Origin: Dactylonectria macrodidyma
Taxonomy: Eukaryota; Ascomycota; Sordariomycetes; Hypocreales; Nectriaceae
Direction: 5' to 3'
DNA: 64,000 bases
NCBI GenBank assembly: GCA_020744425.1
Contig: JAGMUV010000003.1
Location: 1,984,001 to 2,048,000 of the forward strand
Positions within the stretch are counted from its first letter, which is position 1; every line of letters begins with the position of its first letter. Shown piece after piece: positions 1 through 12,646 of the stretch. The notes under the pieces were generated by a model. It was not told the origin of the DNA and made no database searches. It saw only the letters and a list, made by a program, of their open reading frames with translations. A program made the position numbers and the translations under genes.

Positions 1-3000
1 CCTCCGCAGTCGCCGCCAAAGGGACGGGTCACAGGCCTTGGGTTGACCGACCAATCGCCCTTCTTAAATCCCGATGCCGTTGTTGCCCCGAGTACCCCTG
101 GTGGCTCTCCTCGACAATTTCGGATCCCAAGCAGGCCTCACACGCCCTCTGCTTCTGTCAGTCTACCTAGATCGCCGCGGGCAGGCGGATCGAACCCCCC
201 TTCGCCGCCCCCGCCAAGACGATCTGCCGAGTTCAGTAGGGAAACAAAGACTGCTCCTCCGCCACCTCCCGCTCCTCGTAACAGTGGCAAGCCCCTGATT
301 CCTTCTTCAAAGCCGATCGCATCATCAGACGCACAAAGCCAACAACTTATCAGAAGAGGGGACATCTCGCAAGAAGCATCGCCGTTTAACAGTCCCCCAA
401 GTAGTGTGGAATCTCACGATGCCCCTCCCAAGCTTCCCACCCGACCAAGGCCGCAGGCACAAGTCGACTTGCCACCTCGCCCGAAGTCTGTCGTCATTGG
501 GTTCGATCCAGCATCAGGTAATTACTCGGGTTCTAACATCAAAAAGGACCGAGAGCCCGAGGTGAATGGGAAATTCAAAGGTCGCATCATCACTCAATCC
601 GGTGAGGAACCTCGACCGGCCCTGCCCGTGAGGCCCCCAGCCTTCGATATTCCACCTCGGTCACCTATCGTAAATAACAGCATGAAGCCTCCCCCTCGGC
701 CGCCACGAACAGGAATCACATCTGTCATGCCTGCAGACCTTCCCCAAACTTCAACCCCCCCAAAAAGAGTTGTGTCAACCCCGACGCAACAGCCGGCTCA
801 GCAACAATTAGCTCCTCCAACTCGAACACATGGTAGATCCATGACGATAGGCAGAACATCGGATCGAGCACCAGCAGAGTTTCGTGTCATCCCAGCGTCT
901 CCTTCTATGGGCGCGCCCTCAGGAGCTCTTTCAATTACAACCGCCAATGCAACTGCGATTACTGGACCCTCGAAGCCAATACAGTCTATGCCTGTCGCTG
1001 TCAAGATTGCTCCAAAAGCCACTGCAGCTGCGAATTCAAATGCAACTGCGATTACTCTACCGTCAAAACCGATACAGTCTACCTCTGTTGCCGCCACAAT
1101 TGCGCCAAAATCTGAGCCTGTGAATCATGTAACCGCTTATCCCGATTCCTCCAACACAAACCGCCGACCCCCGTACATCAAGCAAGGTTCCTTTGAGATT
1201 CAGACCAAGTACGATGCCAGAACATTCGACGTCTGCGGTGAGTTTGTTTGCGCAAGTGGCCACATGACGAGGGTGTGGAGCTTGCTTGACGGTGAGATGA
1301 TTATGAGCTTGTCACACACGGAAGGGGTTAAAGCGACCGCAGTCGTATTCAAACCTGCTGCTGATCCAAGAGAGGAAGGCAAGCGGTTATGGATTGGCAC
1401 TAATACGGGAGAACTCATGGAGGTGGAAATTGCGACACATGCCATCACACCAAGCAAGCCCAATATTCATGGCCGTCATGAAGTAACGAAGATTTATCGG
1501 CACTTCAACGAGCTATGGACACTCGATGAATCCGGCACCTTGCTCGTTTGGGGACCAGACGACAATTCAGTTGCGAATATCAACGGAAACCCGACTCAGA
1601 GTTACAAGGTTCCCAAGGGACACACGTTTTCCATGGTGATTGGCGATGATCTCTGGCATGCTACAGGCAAGGAAATTCGCATATTTGCACCATCGGCCGA
1701 TGGCAGGACACAATTCCAGGTTCTAGTTCGGCCCTTGATCTCGGACAGCGCTGGCGACGTCACATCTGGAACCCTACTCAAGTCTCAACCGAACACGGTG
1801 ATCTTTGGACACGTTGATGGAAAAGTGACCATGTATTCCATAAGCGACTATACGTGTCTGGGTGTCATAAATGTCAGCACCTGGAAGATCAATGCTATGG
1901 TGAACGTTGGGAGACATGTTTGGGCTGCCTACAACACTGGCAAGGTTTGTGTTTACGATGTTGAAGAGTCACCCTGGACCATCAAAAAGGAGTGGCTGGC
2001 TCATGACAACCCCATCGTCAAGATGGTGGCGGACCCATCAAGCGCATACTTTCTAGATCGGCTACAAGTCATTTCGCTTGGCGCCGATAATAAGCTCAAG
2101 GCTTGGGACGGCCTTCTGCAGGAGGATTGGCTTGAGGAATCCATGAAGTCGAAAGACACCCAGTATTGTGATTTCGACGAACTCAAGGCACTCTTCATGA
2201 CCTGGAACGCGGGCGCTTCTACACCGTCCAGCCTGCGATACTCTGGCAACGATTCTTCTTTCTTCCAAGAGCTCGTCCAGTCGGCGGATTCGCCGGACAT
2301 CTTGGTGTTTGGGTTCCAAGAGTTGGTGGATCTGGAAGACAAAAAGTTGACTGCCAAGAGGTTCCTGAAACCGAAGAAGAAGGAAGGGACGGATCAGGAG
2401 CGGATGAGCCACCAATATCGAGACTGGAGGGACTTCTTGATGAAGACTTTGGACGACTACATGCCGGCAGATGATTTGTATCATCTCCTCCACACAGCAC
2501 CAATGGTCGGCCTTTTCACCTGTGTCTTTGTGAAGTCGTCTCTCAGAGACCGGATACGTAACCTGAGCGGCGCAGAGGTGAAGCGAGGCATGGGCGGCTT
2601 GCACGGAAACAAGGGTGCAGTAGCGGTGCGCTTTCGAATCGACGACAGTTCCATCTGCCTTGTCAACTGTCATCTGGCAGCTGGGCAGTCGCAAGCCAAT
2701 GCGCGACACAGCGATATCGCAGCCATCCTCGACACTCCCCTGTTCACGACAGAGCGCGATCCCGGGGTCCTCGTGGACACCTATGTAGGTGGCGGCGATG
2801 GCAGCCTGATTGTGGACCACGAGCTTTGCGTCCTCAACGGCGATTTGAACTACCGCATCGACACCATGTCGCGAGATACGGTGGTGACTGCGGTCAAGCA
2901 AAACAACCTGAGCAAGCTGTTGGAACGGGACCAGCTCCTTGTCGCCCGGCGCCGCAACCCTGGATTCAAGCTTCGGGCCTTTGATGAGCTGCCAATTACG

Positions 3001-3442
3001 TTCGCACCAACATATAAATACGACGTTGGGACGGACACGTATGATACGAGCGAGAAACGACGAAGTCCCGCGTGGTGTGATCGACTTCTTTTCAGAGGTC
3101 GAGGACGAATCGAACAACTAGACTACAGGAGACACGAGGTACGTGTGAGTGATCACCGTCCGGTGACTGGAAACTTCATCCTTTGGGTCAAGAAGGTGGA
3201 CCCAAGGCGCAGAGCGATTGCATGGGTGGAAAGCCAACAAATGTTTGAAAACATGCGCGAAGAAGAAACCGCGGAGGAGAAGTGAGTCTGATGCACTCTT
3301 TAGAAGAGCGATGATACTAATTTTACTTCCCAGAATTCTATATCTCGTCAACACGTGCGGGTTTGACGAAGTGACCAGCCAGAGACTGGTCAAGGAGAGA
3401 TCAGCGCGGCGAGATAACCGAAGTCCAAGTCGAAAGACGTAG
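1..3442 (+). CDS. Inositol-polyphosphate 5-phosphatase with N-terminal WD40-like region (5' partial)
   Basis: Removes the 5-phosphate from phosphoinositides or inositol polyphosphates at membranes. The frame is open from base 1, so the start lies outside the window. The first ~400 residues are Pro/Ser-rich and disordered with many PxxP stretches (SH3 ligands); about 400-710 is a beta-propeller-like region; the catalytic domain follows. It has both family signatures, NGDLNYR and SPAWCDR, plus GNKGAVAVRF, NCHLAAG and SDHRPV. A first in-frame stop occurs at 3283, but a GTGAGT donor at 3282, a CTAAT branch and a CAG acceptor at 3333 define a 52-nt intron; the final exon (3334-3442) adds about 35 basic residues ending SPSRKT. 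At least 1,129 residues. The layout is that of filamentous-fungal synaptojanin-like/INPP5 proteins with an N-terminal propeller; exact substrate is unknown. Lipid class is family knowledge; exon structure is inferred from splice signals. Confidence 0.92.
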
Positions 3443-4655
3443 ATGTTCGGCTGCCACATGTTCTGGGAAAAATGGGCACATGAGGGAGACGGTGTTCGGT
3501 GTAGACGCATCTGCGTTACTGGCTTGGATTGTTTGAGAACGGCGTGAGAAGGGACCCCAGGGTTATGCAGAGGACTAGGTTTGTTGCAATGGCATGGCAT
3601 GGATGGCGCACAGCCCCCGATCGGGATGAACCCACTACTAGACAGTCTTATTTTCTTTCTTTCGTTGTCTCTATTTTCTTGTTTGGTTTTGCTTAGACAT
3701 GAGTAAGCGAGCATTCAGTTCGGAGCTGAAGGGACTGGGGTTTATGACTATAGACAAGGTCGCTCAACGTAGGGTAGGCGGGATGGAGTGCGAGAAGTGC
3801 ATGGATACTCTCCGACGACAAGATACTGAGGAATATAAAGGGTGATTTCTGTGGTTGATGGTGATGACAATCAATTTTCACATATTTGCGGAAAGTGTTA
3901 CGAGTCCTTCGAGGGGAGAGTTGTGACTGGTTAGATAGGCGCATGACGAAAGAGTGGTGGTGTCTTACGACACAGAGAGGATCAGACCCGAGAGTTTGGC
4001 ACTGTACTGTGGCTACTCGGTCGGAATACGGTTGATCAAGTTCAAGATAACCCCCACTGTATCTCAGGAGCGTTCAGGGCAGGTTTAGCGCAATCTGGGC
4101 GCTGGGACAACTGGGCGAACTGGGACAGGGGCGTGGAAATTGCATGGTTAGCTGATGTCAAATGGTTGAGTGCGGCTCTTACAAGGGTATGGCCCCTTGC
4201 GTTATAAGGCTTTCGTCAAGTCCAGCTTCCCAACCAAAACATTGGACTGAAAGCTGAAGTCGAATTGAAGCCATTGCCGTTGAGTGCGTGCCCCCTATGA
4301 GAAGAATACAATATTAATGGGCTAACTGACTCTGGATGAGAAGCTTTTGGGTTCAATTCCGCGTGGACTCGTTTCAACCGGTTAGTTATCGCGGGGAATC
4401 AATCCGTCACATCGCAGACGGATTCCCGGGTTCATTAAGCGGTGAGTGATGCAGCATTTGGTGGGGGGGGATGGAGAGAATGATTGGAGCTGACTCGGGT
4501 GGCAGCTACTTGCAAGTCAGCCAAGACTATTTACGAGCGGCAATTCGCAGACGTCGTCCCGTCTACATTGTACTTGGGTCAAGGCGTATTCATTCTCCGT
4601 CAATTTTTCTTCTCTTCTCTTCTTCTTTTTGGATTTAGAATTGGAATTGAAAGCC
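3443..4655. other. Intergenic: 3' flank of the phosphatase and promoter of the Sec14-like gene
   Basis: No supportable gene. It holds a G8 run near 4462 and a pyrimidine-rich leader at about 4602-4630 directly before the Sec14-like start, as expected of a fungal 5' UTR. Short open frames on the minus strand show no recognisable protein. Confidence 0.6.
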
Positions 4656-5797
4656 ATGGCGTCTGTCAGTGAAGCGACGGCCTCGGCGCCTCGGAAGACC
4701 CCTATCGAGGCCCCCGTCGCCGACATCCAGAAGGTGCCGCGTCCGGAGCTCACGGAGGAGCAGCAGACCAAGTACGGCACGCTGCTGGAGCAGGCGCGGG
4801 CCTTTACGGAGATCCAGAGCGACAAGGACAAGGAGAAGTCGGGCCCTATCACCGAGAGGGAGCGCGCGTGGCTCACCCGCGAGTGTCTGCTGCGATATCT
4901 GCGCGCCACCAAGTGGAACGTCGACGACTCGGCCAAGCGGCTGCTGGCGACGCTCGCGTGGCGGCGCGAGTACGGGCTGGACGACTTCACGGCCGACTAC
5001 ATCTCGCCGGAGCAGGAGACGGGCAAGCAGATCATCGCGGGCTTCGACCGCCAGGGCCGCCCGTGCCAGTATCTCAACCCGAACCGCCAGAACACGGACG
5101 CGAGCCCGCGCCAGATCCACCACCTGTTCTACATGGTCGAGCGCGTCACCGACATGATGCCCGCGGGCGTCGAGATGCTGAGCCTGCTCATCAACTTCAA
5201 GCCGTCCAAGGAGCGCAAGAACACTAGCGTGCCTGTGTCGACGGCTCGCGAGGTGCTGCATATTCTGCAGAACCATTATCCGGAGAGGTTGGGCAAGGCG
5301 CTGATTATCAACGGTGCGTCCCTATTTCTACCTGACTCTTCTCGACTCTCTCCTTTGCTAACTATCCTCTAGTCCCCTGGATCGTCTGGGGCTTCTTCAA
5401 AGTCATCACCCCCTTCATCGACCCCGTGACGCGCGAGAAGCTCAAGTTCAACGAGGACATGAAGCAGTACGTCCCCGAAGAGCAGCTATGGAGCGCCGAC
5501 TGGGGAGGCACCATGGACTTTGAGTACGACCACGCCGAGTACTGGCCGGCCCTCAACGACATGTGCCGCCGCCGCCGCGAGGAGCGCATGCGCCGCTGGG
5601 AGGCAGGCGGCAAGCTCGTCGGCGAGTCCGAGGACTATCTGGCCGGCGGCACCGACGAGAGCGTCTCGGGCTTCAAGTACGACGCCACAGCCAAGCCCGT
5701 CGCTGTCGAAGCCGAGAAGATGGAGGCCATTCAAGAGGTTGAAGAGAAGTTGGCTCAGACTAAGCTGGAGGAGCAGCCTGTCGTTGCAACGGCATAG
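4656..5797 (+). CDS. Sec14-like CRAL-TRIO lipid-transfer protein
   Basis: Likely binds and exchanges phosphatidylinositol and a second lipid between membranes. Two exons, 4656-5313 and 5373-5797, with a 59-nt intron (donor GTGCGT, branch GCTAAC, acceptor CTCTAG); 360 residues. The start is the ATG in the context GCCATGG; an in-frame TTG further upstream is not needed. An N-terminal CRAL-TRIO-N helix region (about 40-110, with LLRYLRATKWNVDDSAKRL) precedes the lipid-binding domain (about 130-290), which contains GFDRQGRPCQY, NVPWIVWGFFKVITPFID and the C-terminal gate region. The tail is Glu-rich. Coding GC is markedly higher in exon 1 than in flanking DNA. It matches the fungal Sec14-homologue family of about 350 residues (Pdr16/Sfh-like or CSR1-like); which paralogue cannot be decided here. 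Confidence 0.9.
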
Positions 5798-8700
5798 ATG
5801 AGGAGACTTAGAGCGAGCGTCACTTGAAACAAGGCTGAGGGGGATAAAATTAACCGTAGATGAGAGGGTAATAATAAGGAACCATCTGGTACACTTTCAA
5901 GCAGCTAGCCGGCCAGAATATGCAGAGACATCCGATACAGGTAGGGCTGAGGTCGCGAACCACCTCTGGTACGGGCCGGGGCATGGAGACGGGAAACTCG
6001 GTGCTTACCCGAAACCCAAGAACCGGGTCGAGAACCACTTGCTTAGCCAAGACGTCCGTATTCGCTCGAGAGGCTGAAAATAGTCTTCTTCTAGGTAGAC
6101 GAAGCGAGGTATCTTGCAAGTCTCGTGCAAGTATCAGCCTAGTTCCAGAGCCCCGTTGTGTGCACATGAGGCTCAACTCCCCCAGGTTCCGTGAGAAACG
6201 AAAAGCGGTAGTGCGTTGATTTCCGACCGAGGCTTTTTGTGACGTCGAATCATGCCATTGCTGACAACGGCCAGGTTCGGCTTTGGAAGTATTATCCCCT
6301 CATTCCCATTGCTGCCTGAGTCGAAAGTTGACGTGGCCGAGCCTCATGCAGCGCAAGACCACCTACAGCTAGCAAAAGAGACCCTGGTCCATAAAACCCC
6401 CGCTTTAGGCTCCTTGCCGGCCGGTTAGGATGACGGTAGGGCTGAGACTTCCGGGAGGCCGTAGCCCGTCTTGGGTTTCGTATGCATCGATCTGATATCT
6501 GACTCTTTTCGCGTGGAGGACAATTCGGACAAGCACCAACCAGAGCGTCCTCTTGCCCAGTTTGATGGCTCCTCTACGCTCTATTCTAGGCTTACTTTGC
6601 GGCACAGCAGCGCTGCGAGGATCCGCTGCAGGCCGACACAACCATCGCTTCCCATGCATGCATCCCGACTTGGCTCTTTGTCGCGCTGTTGATGGGTTGA
6701 TGGTGCGCGACCTGATTGAGGCTCTGCGAGGAAAATCATCCTCTCAGCTGTCACTAACATGGAAGATGCCGGAGCGATGATTGACCTTAGTTTATCTACT
6801 TTCAGTGACCTCGAGCTTCAGTAGGTGATCGGCACCCCAATGGGATACAAATCAATCATTAATAATGCCATCGGCATTCTTAACATGGCTGTAGACAATA
6901 GTGTTCCCCTCCTTCTGACATCTCTAGCTGCCTCCAAGGAACCTACTCTAAGTCTACAAAGGACTGCAAGCCCTCTTACATTGAGATCTAAGCACATCAA
7001 GTGAAAACTACACTTCTTTACATTAACGAATGTTCTAGGTGTTTGTTTATTCCTTAACTACTCAATACCATTGCTTCCTTCTACACCTTTGTTGTTACAT
7101 GCAGCTGGCAAGTCTGGCATTAGAATTGATTGACAATGAATAATCCTGGCTACATGTATCCAAATGATAGAGTGGCTTAAGTATGGGTACTTCAAGAAGA
7201 CCAAAAAAAAACCAAATTTTAAAAAAGCTGTTACGAGAACGTGATAGAAAAAGATATTGGTAGGCCCTTGAGAATAACAGAAGGACTAGGGCTGCCCATT
7301 GAGACAACAGGTTGTCACTAGCTTCAGGAACATATGCTAAACCCGAGCTACAGAACGTGAAAGCGACTATCCGGCTACTTTTCTCTACTCCTGTGGATTA
7401 ATTCTGGGGAAAATCGATTACAACGTCGTCGCTGAGCTGACATCTTTTCTTTATCGAGGATCGGGGATGCCTTGAGTGTTTGCAATGCATTCGGTCGTGG
7501 CACAAGAGCTGGGGCCACACCGCCATGATAAGGAGATCCCATCTCGCAGGGGATCGTCGACAGGGATGCAGCTTTCGGTGTCAATGAAAATGGGTTGATC
7601 CCTCACCCTTGGTTGGGTCACATAGTTCGCAGCCACCAAAAGAGGACGGCAGGGGGCGGCTGTTGTTGCGAAGTTTAAAGCCGTTCATGTGGCGGATGCT
7701 AGGAATAACTCCGAAACCTAAAGCCATGACGGCGTAGGTGTGACTGGCGACGGGTGCAACTTCTTAATTGCTTCGCGATTTATCATCGCCACCTAGGTAA
7801 ATCCTCACTCACTGTCGGAGTTATGGCAGTGTTTCTCGGTGTATTGCTGTTATTCCGAGGTGTGGATGGGGTGTGGAGGGGATTCATCCATGTTATCCAT
7901 CATTACTGAGAAACCTACTTGACGTTAACGGCGGCGTTAAGGAACAAAACATTGTGGCAACTTTTTGAGTCCAAGTACCTCCCTGGAAAGGCATGGTTAA
8001 TCGGGAACCGAGCATGTCTAGTGCAGTTAATGACGCCCTTGATGACTCAGGTTCTGGAGTGACGCGCGTGCATGAGGTGGACTATGCAAGTGCCGTGAAT
8101 TCTGCTAGCCTTTTGTATCACAGCTGGTAAAACGAATAGGTTCAGATTTCCCCTGCTCACAAAACGCTCACTGTAACATCGGAGCAAATGGTGCCACTAA
8201 CGCTCCCTTGCGGCAAAGCAGCGTGCCGGCGGGCGAGTCTCAACAGCCAGTCAAAGCAGGCTATACAACTTTGTGCAGCTGGTGAGCCAGACGTACAGAA
8301 GACGCACCTAATTCTTTTTTCGTTTGCCAGTACAGTAGTCTAGACTCTCCAGTCAGTTCGTGTGATAGCGAGTGATTTGCTCTCTTAGACGCTAGGCTAG
8401 ACCTGTCTCTATATTCCTAATCATCTGCTTGCTGACCTACCCTAAGAAGCATGTACCAACAATGTACCTTCAAATGCACATGTCATGCAGGTTGAATGTA
8501 CCTTATCCGGTCCATTCCAAGAAACGAACGCTGTGAATGGTGGGATCACCACCGGGTTGGCTGGTTGGCATGGCCGATTTTGCCTCGTGGCCAGTCATCC
8601 CAGGCTGAAGCCTTACGACGGGGTACAGCGTCGTCGTCGCCTTACCCTTACATCCGGCCATGGGGTATGGCAGCCTAACCATGCAATGCCGCAACCAAAC

Positions 8701-9103
8701 ATTTAATGCAGCATGCAGTTCTGTCACACGGGCCGTTAGTACTAGCATTAATTCATTCGTTTCCATCGCCAGAGTTCCCAAAAAACTTGGCATCGGCAGC
8801 TGACGCTTCAATAGGTACTGAGGTGGGTGGGCGAGTGCTCTCCAGCCGGGCGTATAAAAGACCAGAGATTCCGCCTTGTGTAACAACCCCGGCAGCACCC
8901 TCTTCTGCGTCCCCTCACACGCACTCTCGTAGTTTGAGTTCTATCTATTGTTTACTTATTGTCTCTTCTCTCTTCTCTCTTCTCTCACGTTGCTTCGCTT
9001 CTCGCGGGTCCAGAATCTATTTTATTCGTTTTTCTTTTCCTCCTCGGAGCGGGCATTCAGAATCGCATCCTTATAAACCAACTAAATACTATCGGATGCG
9101 ACA
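5798..9103. other. Intergenic, 3.3 kb, no recognisable gene
   Basis: Only short, unrelated open frames. A moderately AT-rich stretch with A-runs lies at 6780-7300. The last 250 bp form the BCS1-like promoter (TATA element at 8853, CT-rich tract at 8961-8988). I found no complete tRNA, no 5S rRNA and no transposase. Confidence 0.5.
8853..8860 (+). promoter_or_regulatory. TATA element of the BCS1-like gene
   Basis: TATAAAAG about 245 bp upstream of the ATG at 9104, followed by a CT-rich tract (8961-8988) typical of fungal transcription start regions. Role inferred from position. Confidence 0.5.
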
Positions 9104-11132
9104 ATGGACTCGCTCACCAAAATGACCAAGCTAGGGTTGCCTCCATTCTTGCAGACCCATGGCGTCAACTTCACGGGCAACGCTTCCAATCCTTTCCCGC
9201 CTGGCATGGTGGACAGCTTCCTAGCCACCGCCGGCGGCGCCTCGCCCTTGATGCAGCTCTTTCTCTTCATCTACCGCCAGATCGGAGAACGCTTCGGCCT
9301 TGACCCGTCGCTCCTCCTCACTCTTCTCGGTGTCCTCTGGGGTCTCTCCAAGATTCTCACACAGGTCTACGCCGTGCTTCAGACTGTTAACAGTCGCTAC
9401 CTCATGTGCGCCATGTCCGTCGGCGAAAACGACCACATCTACTCACACCTGATGAATTTCCTCGCCCACCAGCAGAACATCGCTAAGGACCGTTTCTTGA
9501 TGGCCCAGACGGTATGGAAGAGCGCGTGGGAGGAAGAGGAGGACATGGCGAACGCCTTGACTCTAATGGAAGTTGGCGATGGCGATAGTGATGACGAGCC
9601 AAAGTACCTCAACTTTGCCAGCCAAGCGGCGAGATCGGTGCGTTTTCTACCTTGTACGAGTGATCAATGAGACCCATTCTAATCTCAGAGCAGAGTCCTC
9701 GATATGTCCCAGCCATGGGCACAACCGGATTCTGGCATAACGGCACTTACTTCAGAGTAAATCGGAAAAAGGAGTCCTTCATGAACACGACCGGGTGGTC
9801 TGCCATGAAGGATCTCGAGGAAATCAGAATCTCCTGTTTCGGCCGGCGCATCGGTAAGTTGCCTCCTTCAGTCTTTCATCCTATCCCGGTCTTCGTAATC
9901 AAAGCTAATCCGATGCTATAGATCCTATCAAGCAGCTTCTGGCAGACGCAAAGACAATGTACTACCATGATACCCGGCAGAAGACCACCATTTATCGCCC
10001 CAGAGCCAAGGAATCCCGACGTGACGGCAATATGTGGCATCAAGTGGCCAGGCGACCCGTTCGGCCCATGCGCACTGTGGTACTTGACCATAAAGAGAAA
10101 CACGCCATCTTGCGAGACGTCAACGAATATCTACATCCCGGCACTCCTCGATGGTATGCTTCACGTGGTATCCCTCTCCGACGAGGATATCTCTTCCATG
10201 GTCCCCCGGGTACGGGAAAGACCAGTTTCTCGTTCGCGTTGGCTGGAGTCTTTGGAATCGATATATATGTTATCAGTCTGCAGGATATCAGCGTGACCGA
10301 GGAAGATCTGGCTGCGTTGTTCACTCGGCTCCCGAGACGGTGCATCGTTCTGCTCGAGGACATTGACACTGCTGGCTTGCGACGAGAGGACGATGACGAC
10401 GATGTTGATGACGATTCAGAAGAGAAAGCTGAAGCGAAAAAGGATGAGTCCAAAGGTGCCAAGACGAAAAAGTCTAAGAAGAAGTCTAAGAAGCAAAAGA
10501 AGGAGGCGAATGACAGCGACTCTGACAGTGACTCTGACAAAGACTCGGACAGTTCAGAAGACGAATCATCCCGAAGAAATAAGAACAACAAGAAGAAGAA
10601 CAAGAGAAGAAAACACGGCAAGGGAATGAATGGTGTTCTCACAGTCGAGAGCATTTCCCTCTCGGGCCTGCTCAACGCCATCGACGGAGTGGCCTCTCAC
10701 GAAGGCCGCATCCTCATCATGACGACCAACAAGCCTGAGTCTCTGGACGAAGCCCTGATCCGCCCCGGCCGCGTCGACGTGCAGGTCGGCTTCAAGAACG
10801 CCTCGAGCGTGCAGGCGGGCGAGCTGTTCCACCGCATGTACGAGGTCAAGCGCACAAAGGTCATCGGCAACGGCTTCGCGGCCAAGGCGGAGAACGGCTC
10901 CGCGGCGAAGAAGAACCCGGACGAGCTGGACGTGTCGTCCGAAGAGCTGCGCGACATCTCGCTCGAGTTCGGCAAGTTGATCCCCGAGGCCATGTTCTCG
11001 CCGGCCGAGATCCAGGGTTTCTTGCTCAAGCGGAAGAAGACGCCGCGCAAGGCCCTCGCTGATGCTTCCGAATGGATCGAGGCGACGATTAAGCAGAAGG
11101 AGGCCAAGTCTAAGGTGGTTACCGTCCAGTGA
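9104..11132 (+). CDS. BCS1-like mitochondrial AAA ATPase with long charged insertion
   Basis: Family role: BCS1 is an inner-membrane AAA translocase for the Rieske protein; filamentous fungi carry many BCS1-like paralogues of unknown client. Exons 9104-9637, 9694-9853 and 9922-11132 keep phase and give 634 residues. A hydrophobic segment (about 62-85) is followed by the BCS1_N domain (PRYVPAMG, FWHNGTYFRV) and the AAA module: Walker A GPPGTGKT (~324), Walker B CIVLLEDID and the sensor/arginine region TNKPESLDEALIRPGR. Between Walker B and the sensor lies an insertion of about 85 residues of Asp/Glu, Lys and Ser-Asp repeats. The acceptor of intron 1 is taken as the CAG at 9693; an AG three bases earlier (9690) is also in frame and would add one Gln. 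The insertion and size point to a BCS1-like paralogue, not the housekeeping BCS1. Confidence 0.9.
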
Positions 11133-11893
11133 GCATCAAACCGCCGAGGATAGAAGAGGCGAAAACAATGTGCTCTGTTAATTATGACGAATGGAAAGAG
11201 AGATGGTTCAGTGGGATGATGTTGGATGGATGAATTTGGTTGGGTCAGTTTCCAGAAAGATTGCATAAGTACACGCGCTGAGCGACGTCATCTATAACAA
11301 AATGATAGAAACATAACTTAATCCATTTCATTATATTACTACACTGATAAATTCCATAATAATGACGAACGGACGGACGCTTTGCCGTTGACCAACTGGT
11401 GATAGACATGCCCTTTGACAATGGCCTTACCCTAGAGCAGATGCCTCTGTTGGTAATCTAAGTTAAATGGTGATCCAGGAAGCCGCCAAACTTATGACTC
11501 CGGGAGAACGGCCGTATGGCGTGAAATTAAAATTGCTTGAGGACGATACGGCAAGAGAGTAATTATGGCAATATTACTGCCTAGAGCAATGCGTAGCAAA
11601 GTTGGATCACACTGGTACTGAAGGTACAACCCATCCGGGGATTCAAGGTTTTTATGTTTCATGGTAACGGAGGAGGTTATTACATCGTGAGAAGTGAGAC
11701 TAAAGTCTTTCCTATGTAACTATCTATATAAAGCTGATGCTATCTATAGTATTAGAGTAATCCACTACTCTTCTCTTGTAATGTTCCCCCCTTCTCGCTG
11801 TCTTCCTCGTCTTTGTTGTCTTCGCCGTTTACCACATCACCCCCATCTCCTCGTCTTCACTCCAAGCCCCAATCTTTTCTCCGACGCAACAAA
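11133..11893. other. Intergenic: 3' flank of BCS1-like gene and promoter of collagen-like gene
   Basis: No gene seen. A TATA-like TATATAAA is at 11725 and a CT-rich leader at about 11770-11880 precedes the collagen-like start. Confidence 0.5.
11725..11732 (+). promoter_or_regulatory. TATA-like element of the collagen-like gene
   Basis: TATATAAA about 165 bp before the ATG at 11894. Assignment by position only. Confidence 0.35.
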
Positions 11894-12646
11894 ATGGCTA
11901 ATAATGGCGCCCAAGCCATTCCTACTGCAACTATCTGGACTACAGTAACCACGACCGTAGCCGCAGATACCACTGCCACACTCCCGCTCGATTGGAAGAA
12001 CACTGTCGAAGAATGCACGCAGGGAACTACGAAAAGCGTCCAGCCAATTATTGAAAACCTCCAGGGCCTTCATTCGATTGCCGGTGTCATCATTTTCATG
12101 TTAGTGGTAGTACTTTTCGTGGTTGTGATGCAGAGGCGGGATACCCAGTATTTGTCAGAACGCATATCAACCATGAGCGCCGAATTACAAGCAAGAGACG
12201 CGCCCGCCTTGGACACTGAATCACGAGCAAGAGACATGCCCGACTTGACAACCAGGAGATACGCAGACCGTCTGGCAGCCATAGAAGCCGAATTGCAAGA
12301 AATTAGAAATAAACACTCGAAAACCGAAAGACGGCCATTTCAGCAGACGCCAGGTCCCCCAGGCCCCCCAGGTCCTCGTGGTCCTCCTGGCCCTCCGGGT
12401 CCTCCCGACCTTCCTGACCTCGCCGACTTTCAAGGCCTTCAGGGCCCTCGAGGCCCTCCAGGCCCAGCTGGCCGCTGCGGTGTGGCAGGCCCGCCAGGAC
12501 CAACTGGGTCCCCTGGCGTTCAAGGCTTTCAGGGACTTATAGGCCCTAGAGGCCCGGCTGGTCCGGCTGGCGTGGCAGGCCCTCCAGGCCCCGCTGGAGC
12601 ACCTGGCCATGGTGTTATTGCAACGGGCAGAACTCTTCGGCGTTAG
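11894..12646 (+). CDS. Membrane-anchored collagen-like protein
   Basis: Single exon, 250 residues; the start is the ATG in ACAAAATGG (the frame continues upstream only from a TTG). Visible parts: a Thr-rich N-terminus (1-60) with one Cys; one transmembrane helix (~63-80, [13 protein letters not shown]); a charged, probably coiled-coil linker (81-145, with a heptad-like stretch near AIEAELQEI); then Gly-X-Y repeats in two blocks, six triplets and about twenty triplets, separated by a nine-residue break containing DLPDLADFQ. One triplet is GRC, a cysteine able to crosslink chains. The single helix before a coiled coil and a collagen tail resembles type II membrane collagens of animals (trimerisation next to the membrane), which is analogy only. 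No signal peptide. Function unknown; a surface or adhesion role is a guess. Confidence 0.8.
   Translation: MANNGAQAIPTATIWTTVTTTVAADTTATLPLDWKNTVEECTQGTTKSVQPIIENLQGLHSIAGVIIFMLVVVLFVVVMQRRDTQYLSERISTMSAELQARDAPALDTESRARDMPDLTTRRYADRLAAIEAELQEIRNKHSKTERRPFQQTPGPPGPPGPRGPPGPPGPPDLPDLADFQGLQGPRGPPGPAGRCGVAGPPGPTGSPGVQGFQGLIGPRGPAGPAGVAGPPGPAGAPGHGVIATGRTLRR

Noticed and set aside
2062..3117. 351-codon open frame on the minus strand
   Set aside because: It lies opposite the phosphatase catalytic domain, which has clear motifs; this is a shadow frame.
4345..4365. GGTTCAATTCC near 4350 resembles a tRNA B-box
   Set aside because: No matching T-stem, A-box or acceptor stem could be folded around it.
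4635..5276. 213-codon minus-strand frame rich in Leu/Arg
   Set aside because: Antisense shadow of the GC-rich Sec14-like exon.
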